From positions 62,001 to 126,000 of IMG/VR virus record IMGVR_UViG_3300017971_000190: a stretch of DNA of 64,000 bases; one strand, given 5' to 3'. The DNA comes from a virus. Position 1 is the stretch's first letter. The number at the start of each line of letters is the position of its first letter. A program made the translations under genes and the position numbers. Shown piece by piece: positions 16,969-25,697 of this stretch. The notes below the pieces were generated by a model. The model had not been told where the DNA came from, ran no database searches, and saw nothing but the letters and a program-made list of their open reading frames with translations.

Positions 16969-17273
16969 CAACTTCTAACAAAACGGCTCAACTTTTAGAA
17001 GCCCTTGCTGATATTGTAGAAGTGGGAGAAGCAATACTTACCTACGATAATAACTCTTTTGCTTTAACGCCATTTGAAGTTAAGAAATTAAAAGATACTG
17101 CTCAAAAGGTGGTAGATCCAGGTAACAACGATTTAGTATTAGACGGGCTGCTGCAATTAAAATTACTTACTATTTGGAAGAAAAGGTTACCTGAGAAATT
17201 AGTTGCTTTTGTAGAACACAAAGCTTTACATTTTAAACAAATAATACAAGATACCGGAGGGTCCATCCAATGA
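16965..17273 (+). CDS. Hypothetical helical protein
   Basis: 102 residues, ATGA overlap. Two helical halves joined by a Pro/Gly/Asn turn (VVDPGNNDLVLDG). No family recognised. Confidence 0.5.
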   Translation: MTTSNKTAQLLEALADIVEVGEAILTYDNNSFALTPFEVKKLKDTAQKVVDPGNNDLVLDGLLQLKLLTIWKKRLPEKLVAFVEHKALHFKQIIQDTGGSIQ

Positions 17274-17644
17274 TTAAAGAACACATTTTAGAGTGCCCTC
17301 GTTGTAAAGCTCAATTTAAAGTGCAGCAACAAATTCAGCCAACTCAAGATATAGTTTGCGCATGGTCTGACTCTATTATGTATGATGAGCGTCCTTTAGC
17401 AGCAGCTATAACTCCAGATGGAGATTTACTAGTTAAAGGAAAAGATGTTAACAAAGGATCTACACATCTATTTTCTGTTCCACTTGGAAAAGAGGTGCCC
17501 ACAGAATTTGGTCCTCAAAAGTTTGAATTGCAAGAGATATACCCCGGAGTCGTGAAACTCTCTCCATCTGTAGCTGACCAGCAATTTCACGGATTTGTTA
17601 CCATTGTAGGTGTGCCAAAAAATTGGAAGGAGTTGTTAAAATGA
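17270..17644 (+). CDS. Hypothetical protein with N-terminal CxxC
   Basis: 124 residues, ATGA overlap. CPRC at 9-12 and Cys30 may hold zinc; the rest is beta-rich (LAAAITPDGDLLVKGKDV). Unrecognised. Confidence 0.5.
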   Translation: MIKEHILECPRCKAQFKVQQQIQPTQDIVCAWSDSIMYDERPLAAAITPDGDLLVKGKDVNKGSTHLFSVPLGKEVPTEFGPQKFELQEIYPGVVKLSPSVADQQFHGFVTIVGVPKNWKELLK

Positions 17645-18018
17645 CAATTGATCAAGACTGTCTCGATTTCAACCCTATTGTTTGGTACGATGAAGGCGAA
17701 ATAGTAGGAAACAGAGTAATATTCTCCATTAGACAACAGACTCCCGATCTTTATAATTGGTTGGTAATTGTAGATACAACTCTTGACGAGACAGTAACAC
17801 AAGCTGGAACATCCCCTTCTTTTGAAGCAGCTAAAGATATTGTTACACAATCTATTTACTCTATTTTACACGGAGCTTTTTCTAGTAAACAAAGGGTAGA
17901 TAATTTAGGTTGGTATACTGATATAAATGATAAAGTTCGTTGTATAAATTGTAATACACTTTATGAATTCAATGGAGATTTATGGAAACAAAGTTGCTCT
18001 TGTAAAGAGAATAAGTAA
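17641..18018 (+). CDS. Hypothetical protein with C-terminal zinc site
   Basis: 125 residues from the ATG at 17641 (GGAG and ATGA overlap). C-terminal CINC...CSC (about 104-122) is a likely zinc ribbon. The N-terminus is an alpha/beta domain of unknown function. Confidence 0.5.
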   Translation: MTIDQDCLDFNPIVWYDEGEIVGNRVIFSIRQQTPDLYNWLVIVDTTLDETVTQAGTSPSFEAAKDIVTQSIYSILHGAFSSKQRVDNLGWYTDINDKVRCINCNTLYEFNGDLWKQSCSCKENK

Positions 18019-18029
18019 AAGGTGTGTTT

Positions 18030-18923
18030 ATGAAATTCAGTTATAAAGATATTATAAGTGGTCGCATTTATGGGGGCCGTAAAGTAATTGATATATACCC
18101 TCGTAAAAGGTCTGATCGTTCTCCTTTTATCTATGTACCACTTAATTCAAAATCTATGATTTATTACAAACATGTAAACTCTGAAGAAGTTGCATCTGAA
18201 TTAGAAGTTGATTTTCTAGACGAAGAAGAAAAATGTTGTAAAGCTTCGTCATTTGCTTCATGGTTTAGGAAATCAAATAAGCTAAACCTTAAAGATGGTG
18301 AAGTTTATCTAATAGGTGATCCTCACCCTCTCTCACCTAAAAATTTATTAAATTCTTCTTCCACCCCTCCTAAAGGTAAAGGATGGTTAATTAAGAATTA
18401 CGAAAGTAAGACCATGCTAGACTCATCAGTAGGGGCTATTAGAATTCTGAAAAAAGCTGCGCAAGAAGGATTAGGAAAACTTGCCTTTCATTATCATCTT
18501 AAATGGCCATGGGGAGGAGAGCCTTGTAGACACAAGGATTCTTCAGACGGAACTAGAGATCGTTGTCTTTCTTGTTTAGGAAGTGATTACGAAGGAGGTT
18601 GGATTGTACAAGGACGAATTTCTATTCTTGTTTTAGAAATTCAAAAAGGAACTGTCCCTTATAATGGTCTGCGAGGTTGTATCCATTTTAATCGTCATGT
18701 TGCACCAAACGACGTTCTGTACGACCTTAAGAAAAACATAGCTTGGCGCCTTAGCCGTGTGGGTAGTAACGGAGATGCTTCACGCATACCATTTACTTGG
18801 GTAATTTATGCTAGAGAACTTCTACCTGGAGATCTGAAGGAAGATAATCAATTTAGTAAAAGAATAGAAAAATATGAAGAGAAAATCAAAATCAACCTAA
18901 AACAAACAGGAGAACAAAAATGA
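18030..18923 (+). CDS. Protein with FSYK...CKASSFASW module plus larger C-terminal domain
   Basis: 297 residues from the ATG at 18030 (AAAGG upstream). Residues 1-78 are paralogous to the protein at 16696-16968. The C-terminal domain (150-297) has a Cys/His cluster, CRHKDSSDGTRDRCLSC, and strands such as WIVQGRISILVLEIQ. The KASSFASW segment links the two parts. Duplication followed by fusion or loss is likely. Function unknown. Confidence 0.55.
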   Translation: MKFSYKDIISGRIYGGRKVIDIYPRKRSDRSPFIYVPLNSKSMIYYKHVNSEEVASELEVDFLDEEEKCCKASSFASWFRKSNKLNLKDGEVYLIGDPHPLSPKNLLNSSSTPPKGKGWLIKNYESKTMLDSSVGAIRILKKAAQEGLGKLAFHYHLKWPWGGEPCRHKDSSDGTRDRCLSCLGSDYEGGWIVQGRISILVLEIQKGTVPYNGLRGCIHFNRHVAPNDVLYDLKKNIAWRLSRVGSNGDASRIPFTWVIYARELLPGDLKEDNQFSKRIEKYEEKIKINLKQTGEQK

Positions 18924-19189
18924 GTGAAAGTAGTATTGTAGAAGTAACTTTAGGACCGCAACACGAAAATCACAGTCATTGTGCCTGTGGAGCTGTTGCT
19001 AATGGTTACTATAAAGAAACTGGCGAGTGGACTTGTGAACGTTGTGGGGCTCTTAGAGAACACAATAGACTGTCTACCTGGTTTTTAGAAAACATTAGTC
19101 ACGAAGTTAGGGAAGGAGGATTGGTAGACAATGTAATAAGGTTGCTCTCTGAAAGAATGGAGATGCGAGAAATTGCCAAGAACAGCTGA
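18920..19189 (+). CDS. Small zinc-ribbon protein
   Basis: 89 residues, ATGA overlap. CAC...CERC (21-42) with nearby His residues forms a zinc ribbon; the C-terminus is helical. Unknown role. Confidence 0.5.
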   Translation: MSESSIVEVTLGPQHENHSHCACGAVANGYYKETGEWTCERCGALREHNRLSTWFLENISHEVREGGLVDNVIRLLSERMEMREIAKNS

Positions 19190-19778
19190 ATATCGACTCA
19201 GAGACTTCCACCAACAAAATATTGAGAAGTTTCTCAAAGAATTAACAGAGGTGGCTCAGTCCACTCTAGCTGCCTATGGCAATGCTACCGTTTATTTTGA
19301 GCCAGACCCCATAAACGGTATGATGCTTGTGGTGGTAGCAGATGCTAGTGGAGATAGCGAACCCCAAATACTAGAAGAAAAGTACGCTAAAGCAGTAGAT
19401 GCTCAGTTGGAAGCTGACAGTTTAGCATACTTAGAATCGGTTTACCCAACTAAAAATTGGGTGCGAGAAGTTCCCCAATGTACTTGTTGTTCAGGAGTAG
19501 CTGCAGTTGACCAAGACGGTATTGTACATCATAAAGGACACAGACAAAAACCGTATGGAATGTCGTGCAGTTTTAACGGGACTAAAACAAAGTGGTTAGA
19601 TTATGTTGCAAGTATTACCGTTTGCCCGGTATGTAACAAAACACCTGTAGTAACCGGTTCTAATAATATAGTTCACGATACTGTTTATTGTGACGTTTTT
19701 TCTGGAAAACATCAACCAAGAACTTGGTTGCGTTTAATAGAGGAATACTGGGAACGTAAAGAAAAAGAAAATGAATAA
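19173..19778 (+). CDS. Zinc-ribbon hypothetical protein
   Basis: 201 residues from a TTG with GGAG upstream. C-terminal Cys pairs CTCC and CPVC plus Cys/His residues make a probable zinc site; the N-terminal 95 residues are alpha/beta. Unrecognised. Confidence 0.5.
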   Translation: MPRTAEYRLRDFHQQNIEKFLKELTEVAQSTLAAYGNATVYFEPDPINGMMLVVVADASGDSEPQILEEKYAKAVDAQLEADSLAYLESVYPTKNWVREVPQCTCCSGVAAVDQDGIVHHKGHRQKPYGMSCSFNGTKTKWLDYVASITVCPVCNKTPVVTGSNNIVHDTVYCDVFSGKHQPRTWLRLIEEYWERKEKENE

Positions 19779-20004
19779 TTGGACTCAAGAAAAAGATAGC
19801 AGTACCGTAGAAACATGGAAATGTAATACTACTGGGTGGAGTATCTACAAAGCCAGTTATGCTCCTTGGTGGTTTTTAATTCCGCCTAATTGGAAGAAGA
19901 ATGAAGTGCAGTTTGGTCCCTACAAAACTAAACTCCAGGCAATGAACTGGAGAGATAAAATTGCTACCGTAGTTGACAAAATTCACAAAGAGAAAAATTC
20001 ATGA
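19771..20004 (+). CDS. Small Trp-rich protein
   Basis: 77 residues, eight-base overlap with the previous gene. Seven Trp and several Lys residues (SYAPWWFLIPPNWKK). It may be an interaction domain; no family recognised. Confidence 0.45.
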   Translation: MNNWTQEKDSSTVETWKCNTTGWSIYKASYAPWWFLIPPNWKKNEVQFGPYKTKLQAMNWRDKIATVVDKIHKEKNS

Positions 20005-20294
20005 GAAGTAAATTTAAAGTCAAAGTCATTTATACAGTCAAAGACGGTAGTAAGGTACTTCCTCGTTTTAAATTGAATCTTAGTTTACCATTTCCACCAT
20101 CAAATGATATAATCATAAGTAGAGCTAGTTCGGTTATTATTCCACTTGGGCCATTCGAAAAAATTATTTACGATTACGAAACAGGAATTTTTATTTGTCA
20201 TCTTACGTGGACTCCTATTAAAGAACTCAACGGAGAAGAGTGGAGACAACTGTTTTGGAATTTAGAGTCAGAAGGGTGGGAGCAGATTGATTGA
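20001..20294 (+). CDS. Beta-rich hypothetical protein
   Basis: 97 residues, ATGA overlap. Strand-rich N-terminus (FKVKVIYTVKDGSKV), acidic/aromatic C-terminus. Unrecognised. Confidence 0.45.
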   Translation: MRSKFKVKVIYTVKDGSKVLPRFKLNLSLPFPPSNDIIISRASSVIIPLGPFEKIIYDYETGIFICHLTWTPIKELNGEEWRQLFWNLESEGWEQID

Positions 20295-20754
20295 ATACAT
20301 AGCGCAGACAAAAGAAAATGGTTACAGTTGTTGTCACCTCATTGCTTTGCTTAATGCTCACCGATTTTGGAATTTACCAATAATCGATCCGAGTGATTCA
20401 GAGTGGGAAGACTGGGTTGATATTTACCGTTGTCGTCATGGCGCGGTTATTCCCGTTGAATGCATGTACGCTGATCTCCAAATTTGTTGGAAGACATTGT
20501 CTCTAGAAAAACCTTGTACTGTCGGTCAACTACCAATTATGGTAAGTCATTTTGATCGTCTAGCAGGTTTTCACAGCTCTCTTATTGTAGACATTGATAA
20601 AGACAACTGGACAATTGTAAATAAGAGCGGAGGGAGAGGACCATTGATTCAGATCGTAAACAGAAACGAATTGGATATTTATAAAAGAGATACTATAAAA
20701 CCTGGGGGATTAGCTTCACTTTTTTACAGAGCAGGAGAGTACAAAAATGTCTGA
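20287..20754 (+). CDS. Putative papain-like (C39-type) cysteine peptidase fold
   Basis: 155 residues from a TTG overlapping the previous stop. ENGYSCCHLIALLNAHRFW (10-28) resembles the catalytic-Cys helix of C39-like peptidases, and AGFHSSLIVDI...WTIVNKSG (about 93-116) supplies a His followed by an Asn in the expected order. Similar proteins cleave Gly-Gly leader peptides or act as toxins and maturation peptidases. The assignment rests on motif order only. Confidence 0.4.
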   Translation: MIEYIAQTKENGYSCCHLIALLNAHRFWNLPIIDPSDSEWEDWVDIYRCRHGAVIPVECMYADLQICWKTLSLEKPCTVGQLPIMVSHFDRLAGFHSSLIVDIDKDNWTIVNKSGGRGPLIQIVNRNELDIYKRDTIKPGGLASLFYRAGEYKNV

Positions 20755-21226
20755 ACAATTTGACCCTAAAGGTGGGTACCGGTATCGTGAGGGACCAAAG
20801 AATCCTTCACCACCGTGGGATCGAGATGATGGACTTAAATTAACCTCTGAAGAGCAAAAAGAAGCTGAAAAATTATACAACCAAGTTTGTGAAGCCATTA
20901 AAGAAGGCTTCGTCCGTACTCCAGAAAAAGTAAAAGCAGCCCGAGAAGCCATGCTCTCTCACATGGACGAAGTAGAACAACACCGATTAGAAGCAGTTAA
21001 AGAAAGTGGGCACACGCTTGGTAAAACCAAATTGTTGGTAGAGTATAATTTTGATACAGAACTAGGTGTTTGGGAATTTAGAACTTTAAGACTACAAGAA
21101 GAATTGAAGTTCAACGATAAAGTAAAATTTGTGCAGCTGGAGGAAAAGTCCAAGCTGCCTGGTCCCCATCCACCCGATTGTGGGTGTTTTAATTGCGACC
21201 TAAAAAGAGCGAAAGACAAAAAGTAA
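20747..21226 (+). CDS. Hypothetical protein with C-terminal CxCxxC
   Basis: 159 residues. Charged, helical, with a basic CGCFNCDLKRAKDKK C-terminus that may hold a metal. No family recognised. The stop touches the next ATG. Confidence 0.5.
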   Translation: MSEQFDPKGGYRYREGPKNPSPPWDRDDGLKLTSEEQKEAEKLYNQVCEAIKEGFVRTPEKVKAAREAMLSHMDEVEQHRLEAVKESGHTLGKTKLLVEYNFDTELGVWEFRTLRLQEELKFNDKVKFVQLEEKSKLPGPHPPDCGCFNCDLKRAKDKK

Positions 21227-21421
21227 ATGCCTACGACTACAACAAAGCCTCGAAAAATTGCTTTACCTTCTTACTGCTGTCCTCACGGGTGTCAAACTAG
21301 TGGTGGCGACAAAGATTGTGATCACGACTATCCCCCAGAGTCAAAAGTAGAGCACACCACTTACGTAACCTGGCGTTGTAGCAAATGTGGAATGCGTGTG
21401 TCTTTTGAGGTATATCAATAA
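21227..21421 (+). CDS. Small Cys/His-rich protein
   Basis: 64 residues, abutting the previous stop. CCPHGC, then CDHDY and CSKC: six Cys and three His in 45 residues, probably one or two zinc sites. Unknown role. Confidence 0.5.
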   Translation: MPTTTTKPRKIALPSYCCPHGCQTSGGDKDCDHDYPPESKVEHTTYVTWRCSKCGMRVSFEVYQ

Positions 21422-21435
21422 AGCAGTACTTTTAT

Positions 21436-21666
21436 ATGGAACGGTGTGAAGTAAAAAGCATTTATTGTGACGGTTGTGGTATGTTTGGAGATGGAGCTAG
21501 GGTGGGAGATTTATTTGTAGCACATCCAAGAACAATACTTGCTAAACGAGGATGGAAAACTGTTAATGAAAACGGGTTAATTAAAGATTATTGTTACGAA
21601 TGTTCTAAATCAAGAGGTTTGTTAAAACCTTCAGAGTATTTTTGGTGGGAAAAGAAGACAGTTTGA
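21436..21666 (+). CDS. Small zinc-ribbon protein
   Basis: 76 residues. CDGC (11-14) and CYEC (52-55) form a long-loop zinc ribbon. Weak ribosome site. Its stop overlaps the next start. Confidence 0.5.
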   Translation: MERCEVKSIYCDGCGMFGDGARVGDLFVAHPRTILAKRGWKTVNENGLIKDYCYECSKSRGLLKPSEYFWWEKKTV

Positions 21667-22064
21667 AACATTTTAGCTGGCTAAGTTTTAAAAGGTACTG
21701 GAAAAGTGGAATATGGGAACTTTTTCGTAATCCCACTAGTAAATTCCAATGGGAACGCTTTACTCAGTACACCATAGATATGGTTTTTCAAGGCTTCACT
21801 AGTGCTGATACATGGAGTGTAGATTGTTATATTGTTGAGTTTGCCATTCCTCGTTTGGAAATGTTTAGAGAGTATATGCCGTGTGGACATCCTGGAAATT
21901 TAAATAGTGACGAGTGGATAAAAATTGTAGACAAAATTATCAAAGGTTTGAAACTATACTACAAAGACCATTGCGACGGTAAAATACTAACGGAACAAGA
22001 AAAACAAGAGGTTGAAGAAGGTATGCAACTTTTCTTTAACTATTTTAGTAACCTGTGGAACTGA
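21663..22064 (+). CDS. Conserved phage-type hypothetical protein
   Basis: 133 residues from the TTG overlapping the previous stop (TTGA). The pattern FTQYTIDMVFQGFTSADTWSVD.YIVEFAIPRL...DEWIKIVDKIIKGL.LY by spacing is common among hypothetical proteins of large phages: helical, with conserved DTWSxD and P-L elements. Its role is not known. Confidence 0.55.
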   Translation: MKHFSWLSFKRYWKSGIWELFRNPTSKFQWERFTQYTIDMVFQGFTSADTWSVDCYIVEFAIPRLEMFREYMPCGHPGNLNSDEWIKIVDKIIKGLKLYYKDHCDGKILTEQEKQEVEEGMQLFFNYFSNLWN

Positions 22065-22066
22065 AA

Positions 22067-22684
22067 ATGTCAAATAGAAAAATTGAATATTGTAAAATTC
22101 ATGGTGAAGTAGATCTAGTTCAATTAACTCAAGCTACATATTGTTGCCCTCATTGTTTAGCTGGTAGAGCTACTGTTTCTGGTAAAGAAAGACATACCGT
22201 TACTGTTGGGCAAACTCTACCAAAACCAAAACTATCTGTTTTTCTAGCTGGTCCCATTGAAAGACGAAAAGATGATCAAAAACCAACCTTACCTCAGTGG
22301 AGAAAAGAAGCTGTCAAATGGTTAGAACTTTACACAAAAGATCTCAATCACTTTTTAGTTCTTTCTCCAGAATGGGGTGAAAGGCCAGAAAATTGGTCTT
22401 ATGAAAAGCAAGTTGATTGGGAAATAGAAGCGCTTCAATTATCTACCTGTATACTGTGCTGGATACCCAGACAACTACCACTTCTCCCAGCCTTTACCAC
22501 TAACATAGAAGTTGGAGAATGGCTTCACAGTCCTAAATTAATTGTGGGAGCGCCTCCTGATACTCCTCATACTCGATATATACAATACAGACGTAAGAAG
22601 CTTGGACTCTCGTGGTGTACTTCGTTAGAGTCTTGTGCCATAGAAGCAACAAGGTTTTTAAGAAAGGTAGAAGAAAATGAGTAA
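22067..22684 (+). CDS. Nucleoside 2-deoxyribosyltransferase-like protein with zinc knuckle
   Basis: 205 residues from the ATG at 22067. The N-terminal 30 residues carry CKIHGE and CCPHC, a probable zinc knuckle. The main domain matches the deoxyribosyltransferase-like family (PF15891): FLAGPIER (59-66), LSPEWGE (99-105), QVDWEIEAL (115-123), a Cys-rich strand, and TNIEVGEW (145-152), whose Glu residues correspond to the usual nucleophile position. These enzymes swap bases on 2'-deoxynucleosides or hydrolyse them. It fits the dNTP-remodelling theme. Confidence 0.72.
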   Translation: MSNRKIEYCKIHGEVDLVQLTQATYCCPHCLAGRATVSGKERHTVTVGQTLPKPKLSVFLAGPIERRKDDQKPTLPQWRKEAVKWLELYTKDLNHFLVLSPEWGERPENWSYEKQVDWEIEALQLSTCILCWIPRQLPLLPAFTTNIEVGEWLHSPKLIVGAPPDTPHTRYIQYRRKKLGLSWCTSLESCAIEATRFLRKVEENE

Positions 22685-23255
22685 GGTTTGGTTTACAGCT
22701 GATACCCATTTTAGTCAACAACGAACTTTGGAACTGAGTAGAAGACCATTTTACAGTACTTCTAGTATGGATAAAATTATTGTAAACAATTGGAATACGG
22801 TGGTAGATGACGATGATGTTGTTTTCCATTTGGGAGATTTTGGAAATCCCGTTATAATCTCTGACCTAGCTGGAGCTGAGATTTATCTTTTACCGGGTAA
22901 TTATGACACACCAGAAATTCAGGAAGAACTTGTTAAACGTGATTTGAGAGTCACCATTTTAGACTTTCAGCCTTGGTCTTTGGAAGTACCTCTTTACTTA
23001 GATGAAGAATTCGATCCAGACGATGAATTGCCAGGAAAAATTTATCTTGTTCATGAGCCAGAAAAAGCTACCAATGAAAAACTGTTTTACCTTTATGGCC
23101 ATATTCATCAGCTTCAAATGGTGAAGAGAAATGGTCTTAATGTTGGAACAGACTGTCATCAATTTAGACCTATTGATTGGGAAGCAATTGTATTTTACTA
23201 CCTTGCAATTGTGAACTACTACGATGAAAATGTATTTATGGAAAAATTAGGATGA
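22677..23255 (+). CDS. Calcineurin-like metallophosphoesterase
   Basis: 192 residues, eight-base overlap with the previous gene. Motifs in order: ADTHF (8-12), GDFGN (53-57), GNYD (74-77, Tyr replacing the usual His), HEP (126-128), GHIH (141-144), and NVGTDCHQFRPI (155-166). This is the COG4186-type pattern of phosphoesterases. The GNYD variation removes the usual histidine at that position, so activity may be altered. The substrate is unknown; nucleotide or phosphorylated RNA ends are possible. Confidence 0.8.
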   Translation: MSKVWFTADTHFSQQRTLELSRRPFYSTSSMDKIIVNNWNTVVDDDDVVFHLGDFGNPVIISDLAGAEIYLLPGNYDTPEIQEELVKRDLRVTILDFQPWSLEVPLYLDEEFDPDDELPGKIYLVHEPEKATNEKLFYLYGHIHQLQMVKRNGLNVGTDCHQFRPIDWEAIVFYYLAIVNYYDENVFMEKLG

Positions 23256-23638
23256 CTGGTCAAAAAAGACAAGGTTGGAATCTTTATGTAAGGGAATCTA
23301 TGGTGGTCATGGATCCGCTTCAACTAAGACCTGACACAGAAAATCCTGGTAAGGCAAAATTGTACCCACCTGGTACATACAAAATCCAACCTCGCCCCGT
23401 TCCACCGGAAAATTGGACTCCCCTTCCTGAAGGGTACGTTTATATTCCTGATCAATTGTTGTACTGTCCCAATTGCGGAGCTGATATCAAATTTTTAAAA
23501 ATGACAGAACCCTATGAGTCACCCCACCCATTTTATTACCCCACGCAACTAAAATTCGATTGTGGCCTTTGTGGTACCAAGAAAATGGCATATACTATTT
23601 TAGACTTTAACAGTGCAATTCCTGACAAAGTGAGGTGA
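23252..23638 (+). CDS. Zinc-ribbon hypothetical protein
   Basis: 128 residues, ATGA overlap. C-terminal CPNC...CGLC ribbon with a 35-residue loop; Pro-rich middle (PPGTYKIQPRPVPPENW). Unrecognised. Confidence 0.5.
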   Translation: MTGQKRQGWNLYVRESMVVMDPLQLRPDTENPGKAKLYPPGTYKIQPRPVPPENWTPLPEGYVYIPDQLLYCPNCGADIKFLKMTEPYESPHPFYYPTQLKFDCGLCGTKKMAYTILDFNSAIPDKVR

Positions 23639-23642
23639 TAAA

Positions 23643-23861
23643 TTGTCTAAGTACTATGTTGCTTTTAAATGTTGGAACTGTGGAATGGAACAACAAATTA
23701 GTTGGCCCGAAAGTTTCTTCTATGATGGAGCTAGTCAATCCTACGAATGCAACTGTTGTGATGCTGTGGCAAATTGCACCATAGTAATTCCAGAGCCTTG
23801 TCCTGATCTTCCGCAAGTGCGAGTAACTTTTACCACCCACGTTAAAACGATAAAGTCATGA
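23643..23861 (+). CDS. Small zinc-ribbon protein
   Basis: 72 residues from a TTG with GAGGTGA upstream. CWNC...CNCC forms the ribbon. Overlaps the next start by four bases. Confidence 0.5.
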   Translation: MSKYYVAFKCWNCGMEQQISWPESFFYDGASQSYECNCCDAVANCTIVIPEPCPDLPQVRVTFTTHVKTIKS

Positions 23862-24052
23862 TTTGTGGTCGCTGTAAGACAATTCTTAGTGAAGAAGAAG
23901 AAAAAGAAAGTAATGAGCTTGATTGGGGAAAGGTTGCTTTTTGTCCGGTTTGTCGAGAAATCCTGGATAAAGAGAATAGAGAAGAAAGGCAACGTTTAAA
24001 TAGTTTAAAAGGTAGGCTCACTTGGAAGGATTACGGAGACGATGATGTTTAA
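23858..24052 (+). CDS. Small zinc-ribbon protein
   Basis: 64 residues, ATGA overlap. CGRC (3-6) and CPVC (29-32) enclose an acidic loop; helical basic/acidic C-terminus. Unknown role. Confidence 0.5.
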   Translation: MICGRCKTILSEEEEKESNELDWGKVAFCPVCREILDKENREERQRLNSLKGRLTWKDYGDDDV

Positions 24053-24191
24053 AAGGCAATTGATTAACGTAACAGCAGCTGCTACCTTCGTGTTTTGCTC
24101 TTCTATGGAAGCGTTAACTACAGTTGGTATTTACAAGAAAAGACTGTGGCGTCTACAGAAACGCATAACTAAAATAGTAGAAAGGGATTAA
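24045..24191 (+). CDS. 48-residue basic protein with hydrophobic segment
   Basis: ATG at 24045 (GGAG at 24035-24038; a second ATG directly before it), stop at 24189-24191. Residues 6-20 (LINVTAAATFVFCSS) are moderately hydrophobic, followed by a basic helix (YKKRLWRLQKRITKIV). It fills the gap between two coupled genes with the overlap style typical here. Possibly membrane-associated. Confidence 0.4.
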   Translation: MFKRQLINVTAAATFVFCSSMEALTTVGIYKKRLWRLQKRITKIVERD

Positions 24192-24192
24192 G

Positions 24193-24465
24193 ATGAAACC
24201 AGAAGAAATAGCTGAAAAACTCACTCAAATAGAAAACTGGGTACGTGATTCCAATATTGTAAATACAAATAATCTTTTAGAGGAAACACTTCACATAGCT
24301 CAGGATCTCCTTGTAGAAAATATGAGATTTAGAACAAATATAAAGATGGCTTTGGGTATACTTGAGAGGTGGGGTGGTTACCAAGACAGAATTATAAAAG
24401 CAACTGAAATTCTCAAAAATCTGGAAATCGAAAATAAAGGAAACGACCATGGATCAAAAAAATAA
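24193..24465 (+). CDS. Small helical hypothetical protein
   Basis: 90 residues with GAAAGG upstream. Helical throughout, leucine-rich heptads (ETLHIAQDLLVENM). No family recognised. Confidence 0.5.
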   Translation: MKPEEIAEKLTQIENWVRDSNIVNTNNLLEETLHIAQDLLVENMRFRTNIKMALGILERWGGYQDRIIKATEILKNLEIENKGNDHGSKK

Positions 24466-25087
24466 CGAAGCTCTTTTCTCCATGATTACAGAAAGACCAG
24501 ATCCAAATCTTTCTTGGAAAGAAGCCGTCTGTCCTGCTTGCAGTAGTAAAGAGCTGACAAATCATTATGGAGAATCTACTTGTCTTGGGTGGTTTCCACG
24601 AGTACCTGAAGATGATACAGCTGATTGTTCAGGCAATCCAAATTTAACCAGTAATCACTACACTTGCAATGCTTGTGGGTTTGAATTTGTCTACCGTGTT
24701 AAACATGGAAATATTTGGGTTAAGGAATTAATTCATCAACTTGAGCCACAAAAAATACTGAAAGGTTTGCCCAACGTTCATAGTGGACAGTACAGTGTTT
24801 ACACTTGTGCTCACTGTGGAGAATTGGCAGTAAAAGTGGAAGATAACGAAAGGAAGTACAAACACATTGTAGCTCCTCCAAACCTGGAAAATCCACCATT
24901 TAAAATTGTGTGTACAATTTGTAAAAAGATTATAGAAAGCAAGTACGATTGTTACCAACATCTGTACAGTTACAAAAATGCTTTTCACGGTGTTAAGGGA
25001 CCAATCACATTGAGTGTTAAACCAGGTATAACTATTGCTAATAGTAGGGCCATTCAAAAAGGTTTACCAAAAGAGGGAGATACGTAG
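24449..25087 (+). CDS. Multi-zinc-ribbon protein
   Basis: 212 residues. CPAC, CNAC, CAHC and CTIC pairs make two or three ribbons (about 28-78 and 115-165). A similar architecture to the 445-residue protein at 13879. Likely nucleic-acid- or protein-binding; family unknown. Confidence 0.5.
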   Translation: MDQKNNEALFSMITERPDPNLSWKEAVCPACSSKELTNHYGESTCLGWFPRVPEDDTADCSGNPNLTSNHYTCNACGFEFVYRVKHGNIWVKELIHQLEPQKILKGLPNVHSGQYSVYTCAHCGELAVKVEDNERKYKHIVAPPNLENPPFKIVCTICKKIIESKYDCYQHLYSYKNAFHGVKGPITLSVKPGITIANSRAIQKGLPKEGDT

Positions 25088-25088
25088 A

Positions 25089-25334
25089 ATGCCATATGCA
25101 AGAGAAGTTTATGAAATAGTAGAAATTAGAAATGATAATGGTGATGATGATTTATTAGTTTGTATTGGGTATAATGTATCCAGTTGTCCCAGTTATGTAG
25201 AATACGACTCTAAAATTTATAAATGTCAAAAAGTTTGTCCTTACGGATCTACTGACCATCCTGGAGAGGAAAAATATGGAACTACTGATTATGCTATTTA
25301 TAGTATTTTCGATCTAAGAGGCGTTACAGGATAA
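25089..25334 (+). CDS. Small beta-rich protein
   Basis: 81 residues from the ATG at 25089 (GAGGGAGATACG upstream) rather than an in-frame ATG inside the previous gene. Four Cys residues without tight pairing. Unrecognised. Confidence 0.5.
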   Translation: MPYAREVYEIVEIRNDNGDDDLLVCIGYNVSSCPSYVEYDSKIYKCQKVCPYGSTDHPGEEKYGTTDYAIYSIFDLRGVTG

Positions 25335-25355
25335 AACCAAAAGGAGAGATTTAAA

Positions 25356-25697
25356 ATGGACACAAAACAAACCACAATTCTTGAATCATTAGAAATATTA
25401 CTTAGTAAACAAGTGGAGTGGTACAAAGATACAACGTTACAATTAGTAGAATTAGAAAAAGGAATTGACTTTTATAGAGATACATTAAATTTAAAAGGAG
25501 AACGTGTGGGAGACGAAATAAATAAAGAAGTTTCGAAGTCCCCTCAAACAGTAGCAGATCATACAGAATTTCTTTTAGATAATTTCAGAATTATTAGTAC
25601 AGCTGTTTTTCAAAAATTAGTACTATTAAACGAAGATTTAAGTAGTGCTAACAAGAGACTTGTTGGAATACCCATAAAAGAGGAAACAGCACCATGA
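25356..25697 (+). CDS. Helical hypothetical protein
   Basis: 113 residues with a strong AAAGGAGAG site. Mostly helix with heptad-like spacing (LESLEILLSKQVEWYKD). No family recognised. Confidence 0.5.
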   Translation: MDTKQTTILESLEILLSKQVEWYKDTTLQLVELEKGIDFYRDTLNLKGERVGDEINKEVSKSPQTVADHTEFLLDNFRIISTAVFQKLVLLNEDLSSANKRLVGIPIKEETAP

